Assembly (NCBI GenBank): GCA_947173485.1
Contig: CAMWFH010000003.1
Coordinates: 1-64,000, forward strand
Direction of reading: 5' to 3'
Origin: an uncultured Clostridia bacterium
GTDB lineage: Bacteria; Bacillota; Clostridia; Oscillospirales; Oscillospiraceae
Length of the DNA: 64,000 bases
Below the pieces are notes generated by a model. The model was not told the DNA's origin, did no database searches, and worked only from the letters and a program-made list of their open reading frames with translations. Both the position numbers and the translations under genes were made by a program. Positions 31,782-39,196 of this stretch are shown piece by piece (the stretch's first letter is position 1; each line of letters begins with the position of its first letter).

Positions 31782-32870
31782 GTGCAATCCATAAAAGCGA
31801 TCCCCTTCCCCAAGCGGCACATCTGGCTGCTGGCCGACCTGCTGGCGATCGGTCTCTACTTCCTCCTTCGGGAGGACCGGGCACTGATGAACGCCTTCAC
31901 CGCCCAGGTGACCCAGCCACTGAAGGACGCGGTGGCGTCTTTGTGCTACCTGGTCCCCTTCTCTGTGGCGGAGTGGCTCTACGCGGCCTTCTTTGCCCTC
32001 TGCCTGGGGTGGACCGGCTGGTCCCTCCATCGGATCCGCACCGCCGGCAGGGGCCGCCGCCTCCGGGCCCTCTGGGGCGGCGGGCTGGGCCTTCTCTGCC
32101 TGCTGGCCACGGCCTACGCCGCCTTCTGCCTGGTCTGGGGCGTGAACTACTATACCGACAGCTTCCAGGAGCGCAGCGGCATCTACGCCCAGCCGGTCTC
32201 CGTGGAGGAGCTGTACCGGGTGACGGCCCTGATGGCGGAGGGCATCGACCGCACCGCCCCCCTGGTGGAGCGGGACGAGAGGGGCGTCTTTGCGGAGGAC
32301 CGGCAGGAGATCCTGGAGAAGGGGATCCACGCCTATGATGCTCTGTCCCAGACCTTCCCCTTCCTGGCCCGGGAGGACCGGGTCCCTAAGCCCATGTTCT
32401 TTTCCAAGGTCTTCTCCGCCATGGGCTTCACCGGCTTCTACTGCGGCTACACCGGGGAGAGCAACCTGAACGTGGACAGCCCCGTCTGCTTCCTCCCCGC
32501 CACCGTGGCCCACGAGCTGGCCCACCAGCGGGGGATCGCTTCGGAGCAGGAGTGCAACTTCCTGGCGGTGCTGGCCGCCACCACCATGGACGACCCGGTC
32601 TACCAGTACTCCGGGTATCTGATGGCCTACGTCCACCTGGGCAACGCCCTCTGGCAGGCAGACCCGGACCTGTGGCGGCAGCTCCGGGACGGTCTCTGCC
32701 CCCAGGCCCTGACCGATCTGGCAGACAACAGCGCCTACTGGGCCGCTTGGGAGGGCCCGGCGGAGACGGTGAGCAACAAGGTCTACGATGGCCTCCTCAA
32801 GAGCTACGGCCAGGCCGACGGCATCCGCAGCTACGGCACCGTGGTGGACCTGCTGGTGGCCTACTACTGA
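31782..32870 (+). CDS. DUF3810 membrane protein with HExxH motif
   Basis: A 362-residue protein with about three N-terminal membrane helices (within residues 12-125) and a large extracytoplasmic or cytoplasmic domain. It contains a zinc-protease-like HELAHQRG with a downstream Glu-rich segment (ASEQECNFL), the pattern seen in DUF3810. I chose GTG 31782 because AAAGAGGTGGG (31764-31774) is well spaced and the promoter ends at 31754; the longer frame from 31695 would begin upstream of that promoter. Peptidase activity is plausible but unproven. A strong terminator follows. Confidence 0.8.
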   Translation: MQSIKAIPFPKRHIWLLADLLAIGLYFLLREDRALMNAFTAQVTQPLKDAVASLCYLVPFSVAEWLYAAFFALCLGWTGWSLHRIRTAGRGRRLRALWGGGLGLLCLLATAYAAFCLVWGVNYYTDSFQERSGIYAQPVSVEELYRVTALMAEGIDRTAPLVERDERGVFAEDRQEILEKGIHAYDALSQTFPFLAREDRVPKPMFFSKVFSAMGFTGFYCGYTGESNLNVDSPVCFLPATVAHELAHQRGIASEQECNFLAVLAATTMDDPVYQYSGYLMAYVHLGNALWQADPDLWRQLRDGLCPQALTDLADNSAYWAAWEGPAETVSNKVYDGLLKSYGQADGIRSYGTVVDLLVAYY

Positions 32871-32888
32871 CCCTCTTCTATATGGGCA

Positions 32889-32926
32889 GGGCCATCCCCG
32901 CACTGCGCAGGGATGGCCCGCTTTTT
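32889..32926 (+). terminator. Terminator after the DUF3810 gene
   Basis: GGGCCATCCC (32889-32898) pairs with GGGATGGCCC (32910-32919), followed by GC and TTTTT. Confidence 0.88.
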
Positions 32927-32927
32927 G

Positions 32928-33161
32928 TCAGTCCCGCTTGAAGAGGCCGCCCAGGCCCTCCAGCACATCGCCCACCTTGTCGGCGGTGATCTTGGCCTTG
33001 ATGCCGCTGACCAGCTTCTCCAGCTGGTCGTTGGGCAGGTCGATGCCGATCAGCTTCTCCACCGTGGAGACGGGGTCCTGCTGGAACCGGGTCAGGATCG
33101 TCTTGTCCGCCTGGATCTTCTGTACCAGCTCCTCGATCTTTTCCTTGATGTTGATGTCCAT
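32928..33161 (-). CDS. 77-residue leader-peptide-like protein at the end of the FecR operon
   Basis: A 77-residue protein, mostly helical. The segment from about residue 20 (ILTRFQQDPVSTVEKLIGID, then LPNDQLEKLVSGIKAKI) resembles the leader part of nitrile-hydratase-leader-like and Nif11-like RiPP precursors. It is followed by a Gly-Gly pair near the end (EGLGGLFKRD). The core after that pair is only five residues, so a modified peptide is doubtful; it may be a free-standing member of the leader fold. I chose ATG 33161 over the longer frame because of the AGAAGAAG site upstream. It lies 35 bases after the stop of FecR protein 1. No maturation enzyme or exporter is nearby. Confidence 0.7.
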   Translation of the reverse strand: MDINIKEKIEELVQKIQADKTILTRFQQDPVSTVEKLIGIDLPNDQLEKLVSGIKAKITADKVGDVLEGLGGLFKRD

Positions 33162-33196
33162 AGTGCTTCTTCTTTTTATGTTGATCTTAGGGTCTC

Positions 33197-35224
33197 TCAA
33201 AAGCGCAGGGGGAAGGGCAGGGGCACGTCCTCGATCGCCGCCCGGAACAGGGTACACTCATACATATCGAAGGTGACGACCGCCTGGCCCTCCCTCACAA
33301 AGAACCGGAACTCCTCCACCCGGCGGCCCCGAAGGGTCTCGAAGTCCACATACTCTTCCGCCGCCTCCAGCTGGCTGACATAGGTATAGATCGCCTCCCG
33401 GACCTGGGCGTCGGTGGCTTCTACCACATCCAACAGTCCCAGCTCCTCCCCGGTGTCCGCCCGGAAGGTGTGGGTCTCCAGGCCGGTCCAGGGGTGGGGG
33501 CCGCCCATATAGTACTCCTGGCTCTGGATCACGCTGATCAGCCCCTCCCGCTGGGTATCGGACAGAGCGGCATACCAGCCATTGCAGAAGACCTCCTGAT
33601 AGGGGTTTTGGGTACGGGCCAGCTCCCGCTCCTCCGAACGTGCCGCCTCATCGGCAAAGAAGGCGTCCTGCTTGGCCTGGAAGAAGGCGTTCATCTTTTG
33701 ATAGCCCTCCCCCGGCTCGGAGAACACGGGGATCTCATAGAAGATCTCCAGGGGCAGGTCCCCGCAGTCCAGATAGGTCCGCCGGATGGTGCCGCTGGGG
33801 TCATAGCTGACGATCGTCCGGCCGGTATCCGGCTCCTTCGTCCCGTCTGCCAGCGGTCCGTTGCCCTCCAGCACGGAGAGGACGCTCTTCGCGTCCGTCA
33901 ATCCCCAGAAGCGGCAGGAGACATCGCTGCCGTGGTCATAGCCCGCCAGGGCGTCCTCCCGCTTGTCCCACTGGGCCTGCCACGCCTCCACCGCGGCCCG
34001 GTCGGTCTCCCGGCCATCGACGGTGTAGATTCCGTTCTCCATATCCCAGTCCCAGCCGTAGTCCTCCTGGGCGCTGGTGGTGGGCTGGGCGGAGATGCGG
34101 CCATCCCCAAAGGCATAGACCGACGCGTCATAGCCCGGATCCGCCACATAGGAGCCGCCGGTCATAAGATAGTCCCGATAGACCGCTGTCCGGTCCGGCT
34201 CCCGCTTGACCACCTGGCCGTCTATGTACTCAAAGATCCCCCAGACGGTGCCAGAGGTGCCCCCCCAGAGCTCGGAGTCGTAGGCGGTGGTCACCTCCAT
34301 GGCGCTGCCGAAGAGAAGGGCCGGATACCCGCCGCCCACATCCAGCAGGGCCGCCAGGCAGACCGGGCGGCTGCTTTTGATATAGTTGTCTGCCAGAGGG
34401 ACGAAGTTCTGCTCCACCTGGTCGATCTCCGCCCGAAGGACCTGGGCAAAGGCGGCCTGGTGTGCAGGCGTCATAGTGCAGGCGGCGGCATCCCCCAGGT
34501 AGCCCACGGCCTCCAGAGCCTGGCGGAGGGCGGTCTCCTGGTCCCAGTCCTGGAGCGCCAGGCCGGACTCCCCGGCGATGGCCTGGGCCAGGGCCCCGTC
34601 CTCCTGGATCTCCTCCAGCACGAAGGCGGGCACGCCGAACTCCGTGAAGGTCCCCAGGCGGATCTGCCCGTTCCCCTCCTCGGTGACGCTCAGCGCCGCG
34701 CTCTCTCCGGCGGACACGCTGGCCTCCATCACCCGTCCGCCGGCCTCCGTCACGGTGCAGACCACGGTGCCCTCCAGGATATGGACGGTCATATGGCGGC
34801 TGTCCGCCGCCGTGACCCAGCCGCAGGTCCCCCGGATGCCCATGGCTATATCACCGGTGCGGATGGTCATGGTCTCGTCCTCCGCCAAGGGCTCGGTCAC
34901 GTTGAAAAAGACGCTGCCCTTGGTCAGGACGATCTCCAGGAGCTTCTCGTCCTTCTGGATCTGGATCTCGCTGTCCGCGTCCAGCTTCGCCAGCTTCACC
35001 CGGTCCAGATCGATCCAGGCGTAGCTCTCCAACTGGGTGGACACCCCATAGCCGCTGTAGAGCTTCATGTTCTTCCGGGGCGTGACCGTCTTCCCGCTGT
35101 CATCGCTGACGCCTACGGTCCCCTCGGTCCTGACCAGATCCATGGTGGCCGCCGTGCTGCCGCCGCCGCAGGCGCTCAGCAGCAGCGCCGCTGCCAGCAG
35201 CAGGGCCGTGATACGTTTTTTCAT
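33197..35224 (-). CDS. FecR-domain lipoprotein 1, with RsiV-like C-terminal domain
   Basis: A 675-residue secreted lipoprotein. The lipobox LSAC has its lipidated Cys at residue 19. A FecR domain covers about residues 25-190, with the conserved YSGYGV, AWIDLD and AMGIRGTCGWV motifs. The middle domain (MTPAHQAAFAQVL, then GGGYPALLFGSAMEV) is shared with FecR protein 2. The C-terminal part (WYAALSDTQREGLISVIQSQ, then HTFRADTGEELGLLDV, ending in DVPLPFPLRF) looks like a DUF3298/RsiV-type domain. GGAGAG precedes ATG 35224. No sigma factor is nearby, so the classic FecI-FecR circuit is not evident. Confidence 0.82.
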   Translation of the reverse strand: MKKRITALLLAAALLLSACGGGSTAATMDLVRTEGTVGVSDDSGKTVTPRKNMKLYSGYGVSTQLESYAWIDLDRVKLAKLDADSEIQIQKDEKLLEIVLTKGSVFFNVTEPLAEDETMTIRTGDIAMGIRGTCGWVTAADSRHMTVHILEGTVVCTVTEAGGRVMEASVSAGESAALSVTEEGNGQIRLGTFTEFGVPAFVLEEIQEDGALAQAIAGESGLALQDWDQETALRQALEAVGYLGDAAACTMTPAHQAAFAQVLRAEIDQVEQNFVPLADNYIKSSRPVCLAALLDVGGGYPALLFGSAMEVTTAYDSELWGGTSGTVWGIFEYIDGQVVKREPDRTAVYRDYLMTGGSYVADPGYDASVYAFGDGRISAQPTTSAQEDYGWDWDMENGIYTVDGRETDRAAVEAWQAQWDKREDALAGYDHGSDVSCRFWGLTDAKSVLSVLEGNGPLADGTKEPDTGRTIVSYDPSGTIRRTYLDCGDLPLEIFYEIPVFSEPGEGYQKMNAFFQAKQDAFFADEAARSEERELARTQNPYQEVFCNGWYAALSDTQREGLISVIQSQEYYMGGPHPWTGLETHTFRADTGEELGLLDVVEATDAQVREAIYTYVSQLEAAEEYVDFETLRGRRVEEFRFFVREGQAVVTFDMYECTLFRAAIEDVPLPFPLRF

Positions 35225-35267
35225 CTGCTCTCCTCCTCATCGTCTCTTATCCCGTTATGGGCCGAGT

Positions 35268-36515
35268 TCATACTGTAAACGCAGGACCGTCCTCCGGCAG
35301 CAGGGCATACGCCCGCAGCGCGTCTAAGATACCGGCAGACAGATTCTCCAACATAAAAAGCTCACCTGTGTCCGTCTGGGCCGCGGACGCCAGCTGGTGA
35401 TCGGAGTCGGGCGCGGGATCGGTAAGCTCCCAGGCGTTCCACTGCTCCGCAAAGGTCTCCTCGTCTACCTCCACGCCATCGATATAGGGTCTATAGAAGC
35501 TGACATCCTCCTCTGCCTGGAGGCCGCCGCTGCCAAATTTGAAAAACAGGGTCAGGTCGGCGACCTCAAAGCTGGCCAGCCGCATATGGGAGCCCGGATA
35601 GATCGTGACCGAATAGGCCGCTCCGGCCTTTTGCAGATCGATCGGCTCCGCCGCGCCGTCCACATAGCGCCATACGCTGACGCGGCCGCTGCCTTGGGTA
35701 TAGGCCTCCAGGGAGAGGTCGGCCCCCACCGCCAGGAGCATGGCGGGATAGGCATTGCCCGTGTCGAATATACACCCGCTGACACTGCCGCCGGCTGTCT
35801 CCTCCTCGATGACCTGGGCGAAGGCCGCCGCCTGCTCCGGCGTCATCCGGCAGGCGTCCACATCACCGCGGTAGCACATCTCCCGCAGCAGCGCCGCCCT
35901 GTCCCGGCCGTCCGGCGGCAGAGCCTGTATGAACGCCTGCCACTGCGCTTCCTCCAGCTCGTCCCGGACGAAGCCGGGGATATCGCCGCTGGAAAAGGGC
36001 GACACCGTCAGGGCGCTGTCCGCCATCTCCCCGGCGCTGACCGTCACGGTCCGCTGGCCATCGGTGACGGTGACGCTCCCCTCCAGGATGTACACCGCCT
36101 CCGCCGACACCCAGCCGCAGGTCCCCCGGATGCCCACCGCCATATTGGAGGTGCGGATCGTCATGGTCTCGTCCTCCGCCAGAGGCTCGGTCACATGGAA
36201 AAAGATACTACCGTGGTCAAGGACGATCTCCAGGGCCTTGCCGTCGCTCTGGATCTGGATCTCGCTGTCCGCGTCCAGCTTCGCCAGCTTCACCTGGTCT
36301 AAGTCGATCCAGGCGTAGCTCACCGCTTGGGTGTCCACCCCATAGCCGCTGTAGAGCTTCAGCGCCTCCCGGACCTGGATATCTTGGCCCCGCTCATCGC
36401 TGACGCCTACGGTCCCCTCGGTCCTCGCCAGCTTCATCGACGATGCCCGGCCGCCGCCACAGGCGCTCAGCAGCAAAGAGAGCGCCAGGAGCCAGGCTGC
36501 TGTCCGTTTTTTCAC
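35268..36515 (-). CDS. FecR-domain lipoprotein 2
   Basis: A 415-residue lipoprotein with lipidated Cys19 in LSACGGG. The FecR domain is practically identical to that of protein 3 because the two genes share about 517 bp with two mismatches. After GDIPGFVRDE it switches to a domain homologous to the middle of protein 1 (MTPEQAAAFAQVIEEE, TGNAYPAMLLAVGADL, VWRYVDG). I chose GTG 36515 because GGAGGGG lies just upstream and the residues MKKRTAAWLLAL align with protein 4; a TTG at 36533 overlapping the previous stop is less likely. It lies 14 bases after protein 3. Confidence 0.8.
   Translation of the reverse strand: MKKRTAAWLLALSLLLSACGGGRASSMKLARTEGTVGVSDERGQDIQVREALKLYSGYGVDTQAVSYAWIDLDQVKLAKLDADSEIQIQSDGKALEIVLDHGSIFFHVTEPLAEDETMTIRTSNMAVGIRGTCGWVSAEAVYILEGSVTVTDGQRTVTVSAGEMADSALTVSPFSSGDIPGFVRDELEEAQWQAFIQALPPDGRDRAALLREMCYRGDVDACRMTPEQAAAFAQVIEEETAGGSVSGCIFDTGNAYPAMLLAVGADLSLEAYTQGSGRVSVWRYVDGAAEPIDLQKAGAAYSVTIYPGSHMRLASFEVADLTLFFKFGSGGLQAEEDVSFYRPYIDGVEVDEETFAEQWNAWELTDPAPDSDHQLASAAQTDTGELFMLENLSAGILDALRAYALLPEDGPAFTV
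35958..36474. repeat. Direct repeat, copy A (FecR module of lipoprotein 2)
   Basis: Matches 37418-37934 at a constant offset of 1460 bases. I found two mismatches in about 517 bases (35974 C against 37434 T, 36459 A against 37919 G). It covers the N-terminal FecR domain, and identity collapses outside it. Confidence 0.92.
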
Positions 36516-36529
36516 TGCACTCCCCTCCG

Positions 36530-37972
36530 TCAATGTCTGTTATCTACTAATTCACCGCCGCTGTGGGAAATGGAGCCGGTCTGGAACGTTTCGGTCAGAT
36601 AGGCCTCGCCGGCGTTCATCACAAAGCTGCCTACGCTGCCGCCGCTGAGAATGGAGCTCCCACCGGCCTGGGTCAGTGTCCCGACAGAGGGCGCAGGCCG
36701 GTCGTTCCAGGTCCCGCCTACATAAAGATCGCCATCAAAGAAGTCCGCCAGACCGACCTGTCCGCCGCTGATATAGCCGTGTCCGCCGTGCTGCTCCAGG
36801 CTGTCCACAGTGCCGTTGTCGATCGTCAGGGAGCTGTCATACTGGGTGACGCGCTCCACATGGCCGCCGCTGATATAGGCGCTCAGTACGTCCCGGAGGA
36901 CGATCTCCCGCAGATAGCCGCCGGAAAGGAGGCTCACCTGGCCGCCGGTCTGGGTCACGAGCAGGTCCATGCTGCCGCTGTTGTCAAAGCTGCCGGCGCT
37001 CTCTATGCCGGCGGCGGCACATTCGCCCTCGTTGATAAGGCTGCCGCCAGCCTCGTTCGAGAAGGTCCCCCCGATGTCAATCCTGCCGTTCTCATAGATG
37101 GAGAAGATCCCGCGGTTCACGATATCCCCGGACATCTCCAGCGTGCCATATATATGGCCAAGGGATGTCTCCTCGATCTCCAGCTGGACGCCCTCCTCCA
37201 GGACCAGCCGCCGGCCTTCCTCCACGAGCAGATAGTAGTCATTGGTCCCGCGGAGGACGCTCTCGCTGCCGGAACGGACAATGATGGTCGTATAGCCATC
37301 GAGCCAGCTGTCGCTGATCTCCTTGGATGTGACGGGCAGGGTCAGGACCAGGGTGTCCTCCGCCAGGGGGTCGAAGCCCGCGGCCTGCTCGATCAGCGCC
37401 TCCAAGGGCTCCGTGATCTCGTCCCGGACGAAGCTGGGGATATCGCCGCTGGAAAAGGGCGACACCGTCAGGGCGCTGTCCGCCATCTCCCCGGCGCTGA
37501 CCGTCACGGTCCGCTGGCCATCGGTGACGGTGACGCTCCCCTCCAGGATGTACACCGCCTCCGCCGACACCCAGCCGCAGGTCCCCCGGATGCCCACCGC
37601 CATATTGGAGGTGCGGATCGTCATGGTCTCGTCCTCCGCCAGAGGCTCGGTCACATGGAAAAAGATACTACCGTGGTCAAGGACGATCTCCAGGGCCTTG
37701 CCGTCGCTCTGGATCTGGATCTCGCTGTCCGCGTCCAGCTTCGCCAGCTTCACCTGGTCTAAGTCGATCCAGGCGTAGCTCACCGCTTGGGTGTCCACCC
37801 CATAGCCGCTGTAGAGCTTCAGCGCCTCCCGGACCTGGATATCTTGGCCCCGCTCATCGCTGACGCCTACGGTCCCCTCGGTCCTCGCCAGCTTCATCGA
37901 CGATGCCCGGCCGCCGCCGCAGGCGCTCAGCAGCAGGGTCAGTGCCAGCAGCGCCGCTATATGCCGTTTCAT
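36530..37972 (-). CDS. FecR-domain lipoprotein 3, with beta-helix-like C-terminal half
   Basis: A 480-residue lipoprotein, lipidated Cys18 in LSACGGG. The FecR domain (about 25-180) is almost identical to that of protein 2. The C-terminal 270 residues are different: they are rich in Gly, Ser and Asn with a repeated strand-turn pattern (GTLEMSGDIVNRGIFSIYEN, GTFSNEAGGSLINEG, GGHVERVTQYDSSLTIDNG, GGSVGSFVMNAGEAYL), as in right-handed beta-helix adhesins. It ends 14 bases before protein 2 starts. This is a FecR sensor module combined with a different display domain. Confidence 0.8.
   Translation of the reverse strand: MKRHIAALLALTLLLSACGGGRASSMKLARTEGTVGVSDERGQDIQVREALKLYSGYGVDTQAVSYAWIDLDQVKLAKLDADSEIQIQSDGKALEIVLDHGSIFFHVTEPLAEDETMTIRTSNMAVGIRGTCGWVSAEAVYILEGSVTVTDGQRTVTVSAGEMADSALTVSPFSSGDIPSFVRDEITEPLEALIEQAAGFDPLAEDTLVLTLPVTSKEISDSWLDGYTTIIVRSGSESVLRGTNDYYLLVEEGRRLVLEEGVQLEIEETSLGHIYGTLEMSGDIVNRGIFSIYENGRIDIGGTFSNEAGGSLINEGECAAAGIESAGSFDNSGSMDLLVTQTGGQVSLLSGGYLREIVLRDVLSAYISGGHVERVTQYDSSLTIDNGTVDSLEQHGGHGYISGGQVGLADFFDGDLYVGGTWNDRPAPSVGTLTQAGGSSILSGGSVGSFVMNAGEAYLTETFQTGSISHSGGELVDNRH
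37418..37934. repeat. Direct repeat, copy B (FecR module of lipoprotein 3)
   Basis: Partner of 35958-36474. Silent third positions are conserved as well, so the event is recent or maintained by gene conversion. The FecR module of lipoprotein 4 (about 38560-39010) is a more diverged third copy. Confidence 0.92.
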
Positions 37973-37984
37973 CTTCTTCCCCCT

Positions 37985-39046
37985 TTACCGCTCTATACGG
38001 CCGGAATCTGTAGCGGCTGTACCGATCATACCGTCGTCCCGCACCTCGATGTTGCCGCTGCCAGTCTGTATGCCGCCGGCAACGGCGCTGCCGTAGATCT
38101 CCACGTTTCCGCTGTCGGTGGTGATATCGCCGACAGCGGCATTCTCATAGACCCAGACATTCCCGCCGTTGGTGATGACCGTGCCCACAGCGGCATTCCC
38201 GCAGATATGGATGTTTCCGCCGTCAGAGACGACCGCTTTGACCGCCGCTGTGCCGCAGATGGTGATGTTTTCACTGCCCGCCTGTATATCCTCCCATTCG
38301 CCGCTGTCAACCAGCCGGCCGCTTACCGCGCCGGACTGCTCCGGCTGGTCCGGCTGCTTCAGCTGATCCGTCTGGTCCGATGGTTCTAACGGTGCTGGCT
38401 GCTCTGGCGGCGCCTGGGCCAGCACATCTATGCCGGTTTCCTCCAAAATCTTCTCCCGCAAGTCCTGGTTCTCCTCCAGCTCGGCCATAACAAATGGGGC
38501 AATTTCCTCCGGGGCATACGCGCGCACAGTGGTCTTCCCCTCTGCGACCATCGCCATCTCCCCGCCTTGTATGCGTTTTTTTGTGCCGGCGGCAACGGCG
38601 GTCACTGTGCCCTCCAGAACATAGACGGCCTCTGCCGACACCCAGCCGCAGGTCCCGCGAATGCCTATCGACATATTGGCGGTGCGGATCGTCATGGTCT
38701 CGTCCTCCGCCAGGGGCTCGGTCACGTTGAAAAAGACACTGCCGCGGTCAAGGACGATCTCCAGGGCTTTGCCATCGCTCTGGATCTGGACCTGGCTGTC
38801 TTCATCCAGTTTTGCCAGCTTCACCTGGTCCAGGTCGATCCAGGCGTAGCTCGCCGCCTGGGTGTCCACCCCATAGCCGCTATAGAGCTTTAGTGCCTCC
38901 CGGACCTGGATATCTTGCCCCTTCTCATCGCTGACGCCTACGGCCCCCTCGGTCCTCGCCAGCTTCATCGACGATGCCCGGCCGCCGCCGCAGGCGCTCA
39001 GCAGCAGGAAGAGAGCCAGGAGCCAGGCTGCTGTCCGTTTCCTCAT
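37985..39046 (-). CDS. FecR-domain lipoprotein 4, with 18-residue beta-helix repeats
   Basis: A 353-residue lipoprotein, first gene of the operon. The lipobox gives Cys19. The FecR domain with SIGIRGTCGWV spans about residues 25-165. A Pro/Gln/Ser-rich linker (PPEQPAPLEPSDQTDQLKQP) lies near residues 210-235. From residue 258 to 348 there are five repeats of about 18 residues, for example GNVWVYENAAVGDITTDS, consistent with turns of a parallel beta-helix. A promoter lies upstream on the minus strand (39165-39137). The next gene follows after 12 bases. Confidence 0.8.
   Translation of the reverse strand: MRKRTAAWLLALFLLLSACGGGRASSMKLARTEGAVGVSDEKGQDIQVREALKLYSGYGVDTQAASYAWIDLDQVKLAKLDEDSQVQIQSDGKALEIVLDRGSVFFNVTEPLAEDETMTIRTANMSIGIRGTCGWVSAEAVYVLEGTVTAVAAGTKKRIQGGEMAMVAEGKTTVRAYAPEEIAPFVMAELEENQDLREKILEETGIDVLAQAPPEQPAPLEPSDQTDQLKQPDQPEQSGAVSGRLVDSGEWEDIQAGSENITICGTAAVKAVVSDGGNIHICGNAAVGTVITNGGNVWVYENAAVGDITTDSGNVEIYGSAVAGGIQTGSGNIEVRDDGMIGTAATDSGRIER
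38003..38275 (-). repeat. Five in-frame 54-bp repeats
   Basis: Encodes residues 258-348 of lipoprotein 4 as units of 18 residues (the first has 19), each with the pattern G-N-[IV]-x-[IV]-x-x-x-A-x-x-G-x-[IV]-x-[TS]-[DNG]-[GS]. The nucleotide units are diverged, so this is an old expansion under protein-level selection. Confidence 0.85.
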
Positions 39047-39074
39047 CCAAACCCCTCCAGGCGCCCGCGCCCCC

Positions 39075-39103
39075 TTGCAAAAGGAGCGGCGGGACAGTAT
39101 AAT
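39075..39103 (+). promoter_or_regulatory. uvrC promoter
   Basis: TTGCAA (39075-39080) and perfect TATAAT (39098-39103), spacer 17, about 94 bases before ATG 39197. Confidence 0.8.
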
Positions 39104-39136
39104 AGTCCTACGGCACAGCAGGCCGCGTGGACATCT

Positions 39137-39165
39137 ATTTTACCTGATATCCAGCGGAAAAGCAA
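39137..39165 (-). promoter_or_regulatory. Candidate promoter of the FecR operon
   Basis: Minus strand TTGCTT (39165-39160) and TAAAAT (39142-39137), spacer 17. It overlaps the uvrC leader, so the two transcripts would be divergent with complementary 5' ends. Confidence 0.6.
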
Positions 39166-39196
39166 GCTGTTTCGCTATTTTGAGGAGGCTGATACC

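Noticed and set aside
36516..36533. TTG 36533 as start of FecR lipoprotein 2
   Set aside because: It would put the ribosome binding site inside the coding region and break the alignment with the signal peptide of lipoprotein 4. GTG 36515 fits better.
35958..37934. Insertion sequence or CRISPR-like explanation of the repeat
   Set aside because: The repeated block is coding sequence in frame in both genes, with no terminal inverted repeats, transposase or regular spacer pattern.
38915..39196. N-terminal extension of uvrC by 94 codons
   Set aside because: The extension is antisense to the FecR gene and lies largely upstream of the uvrC promoter. The good ribosome binding site and GIY-YIG start fit ATG 39197.
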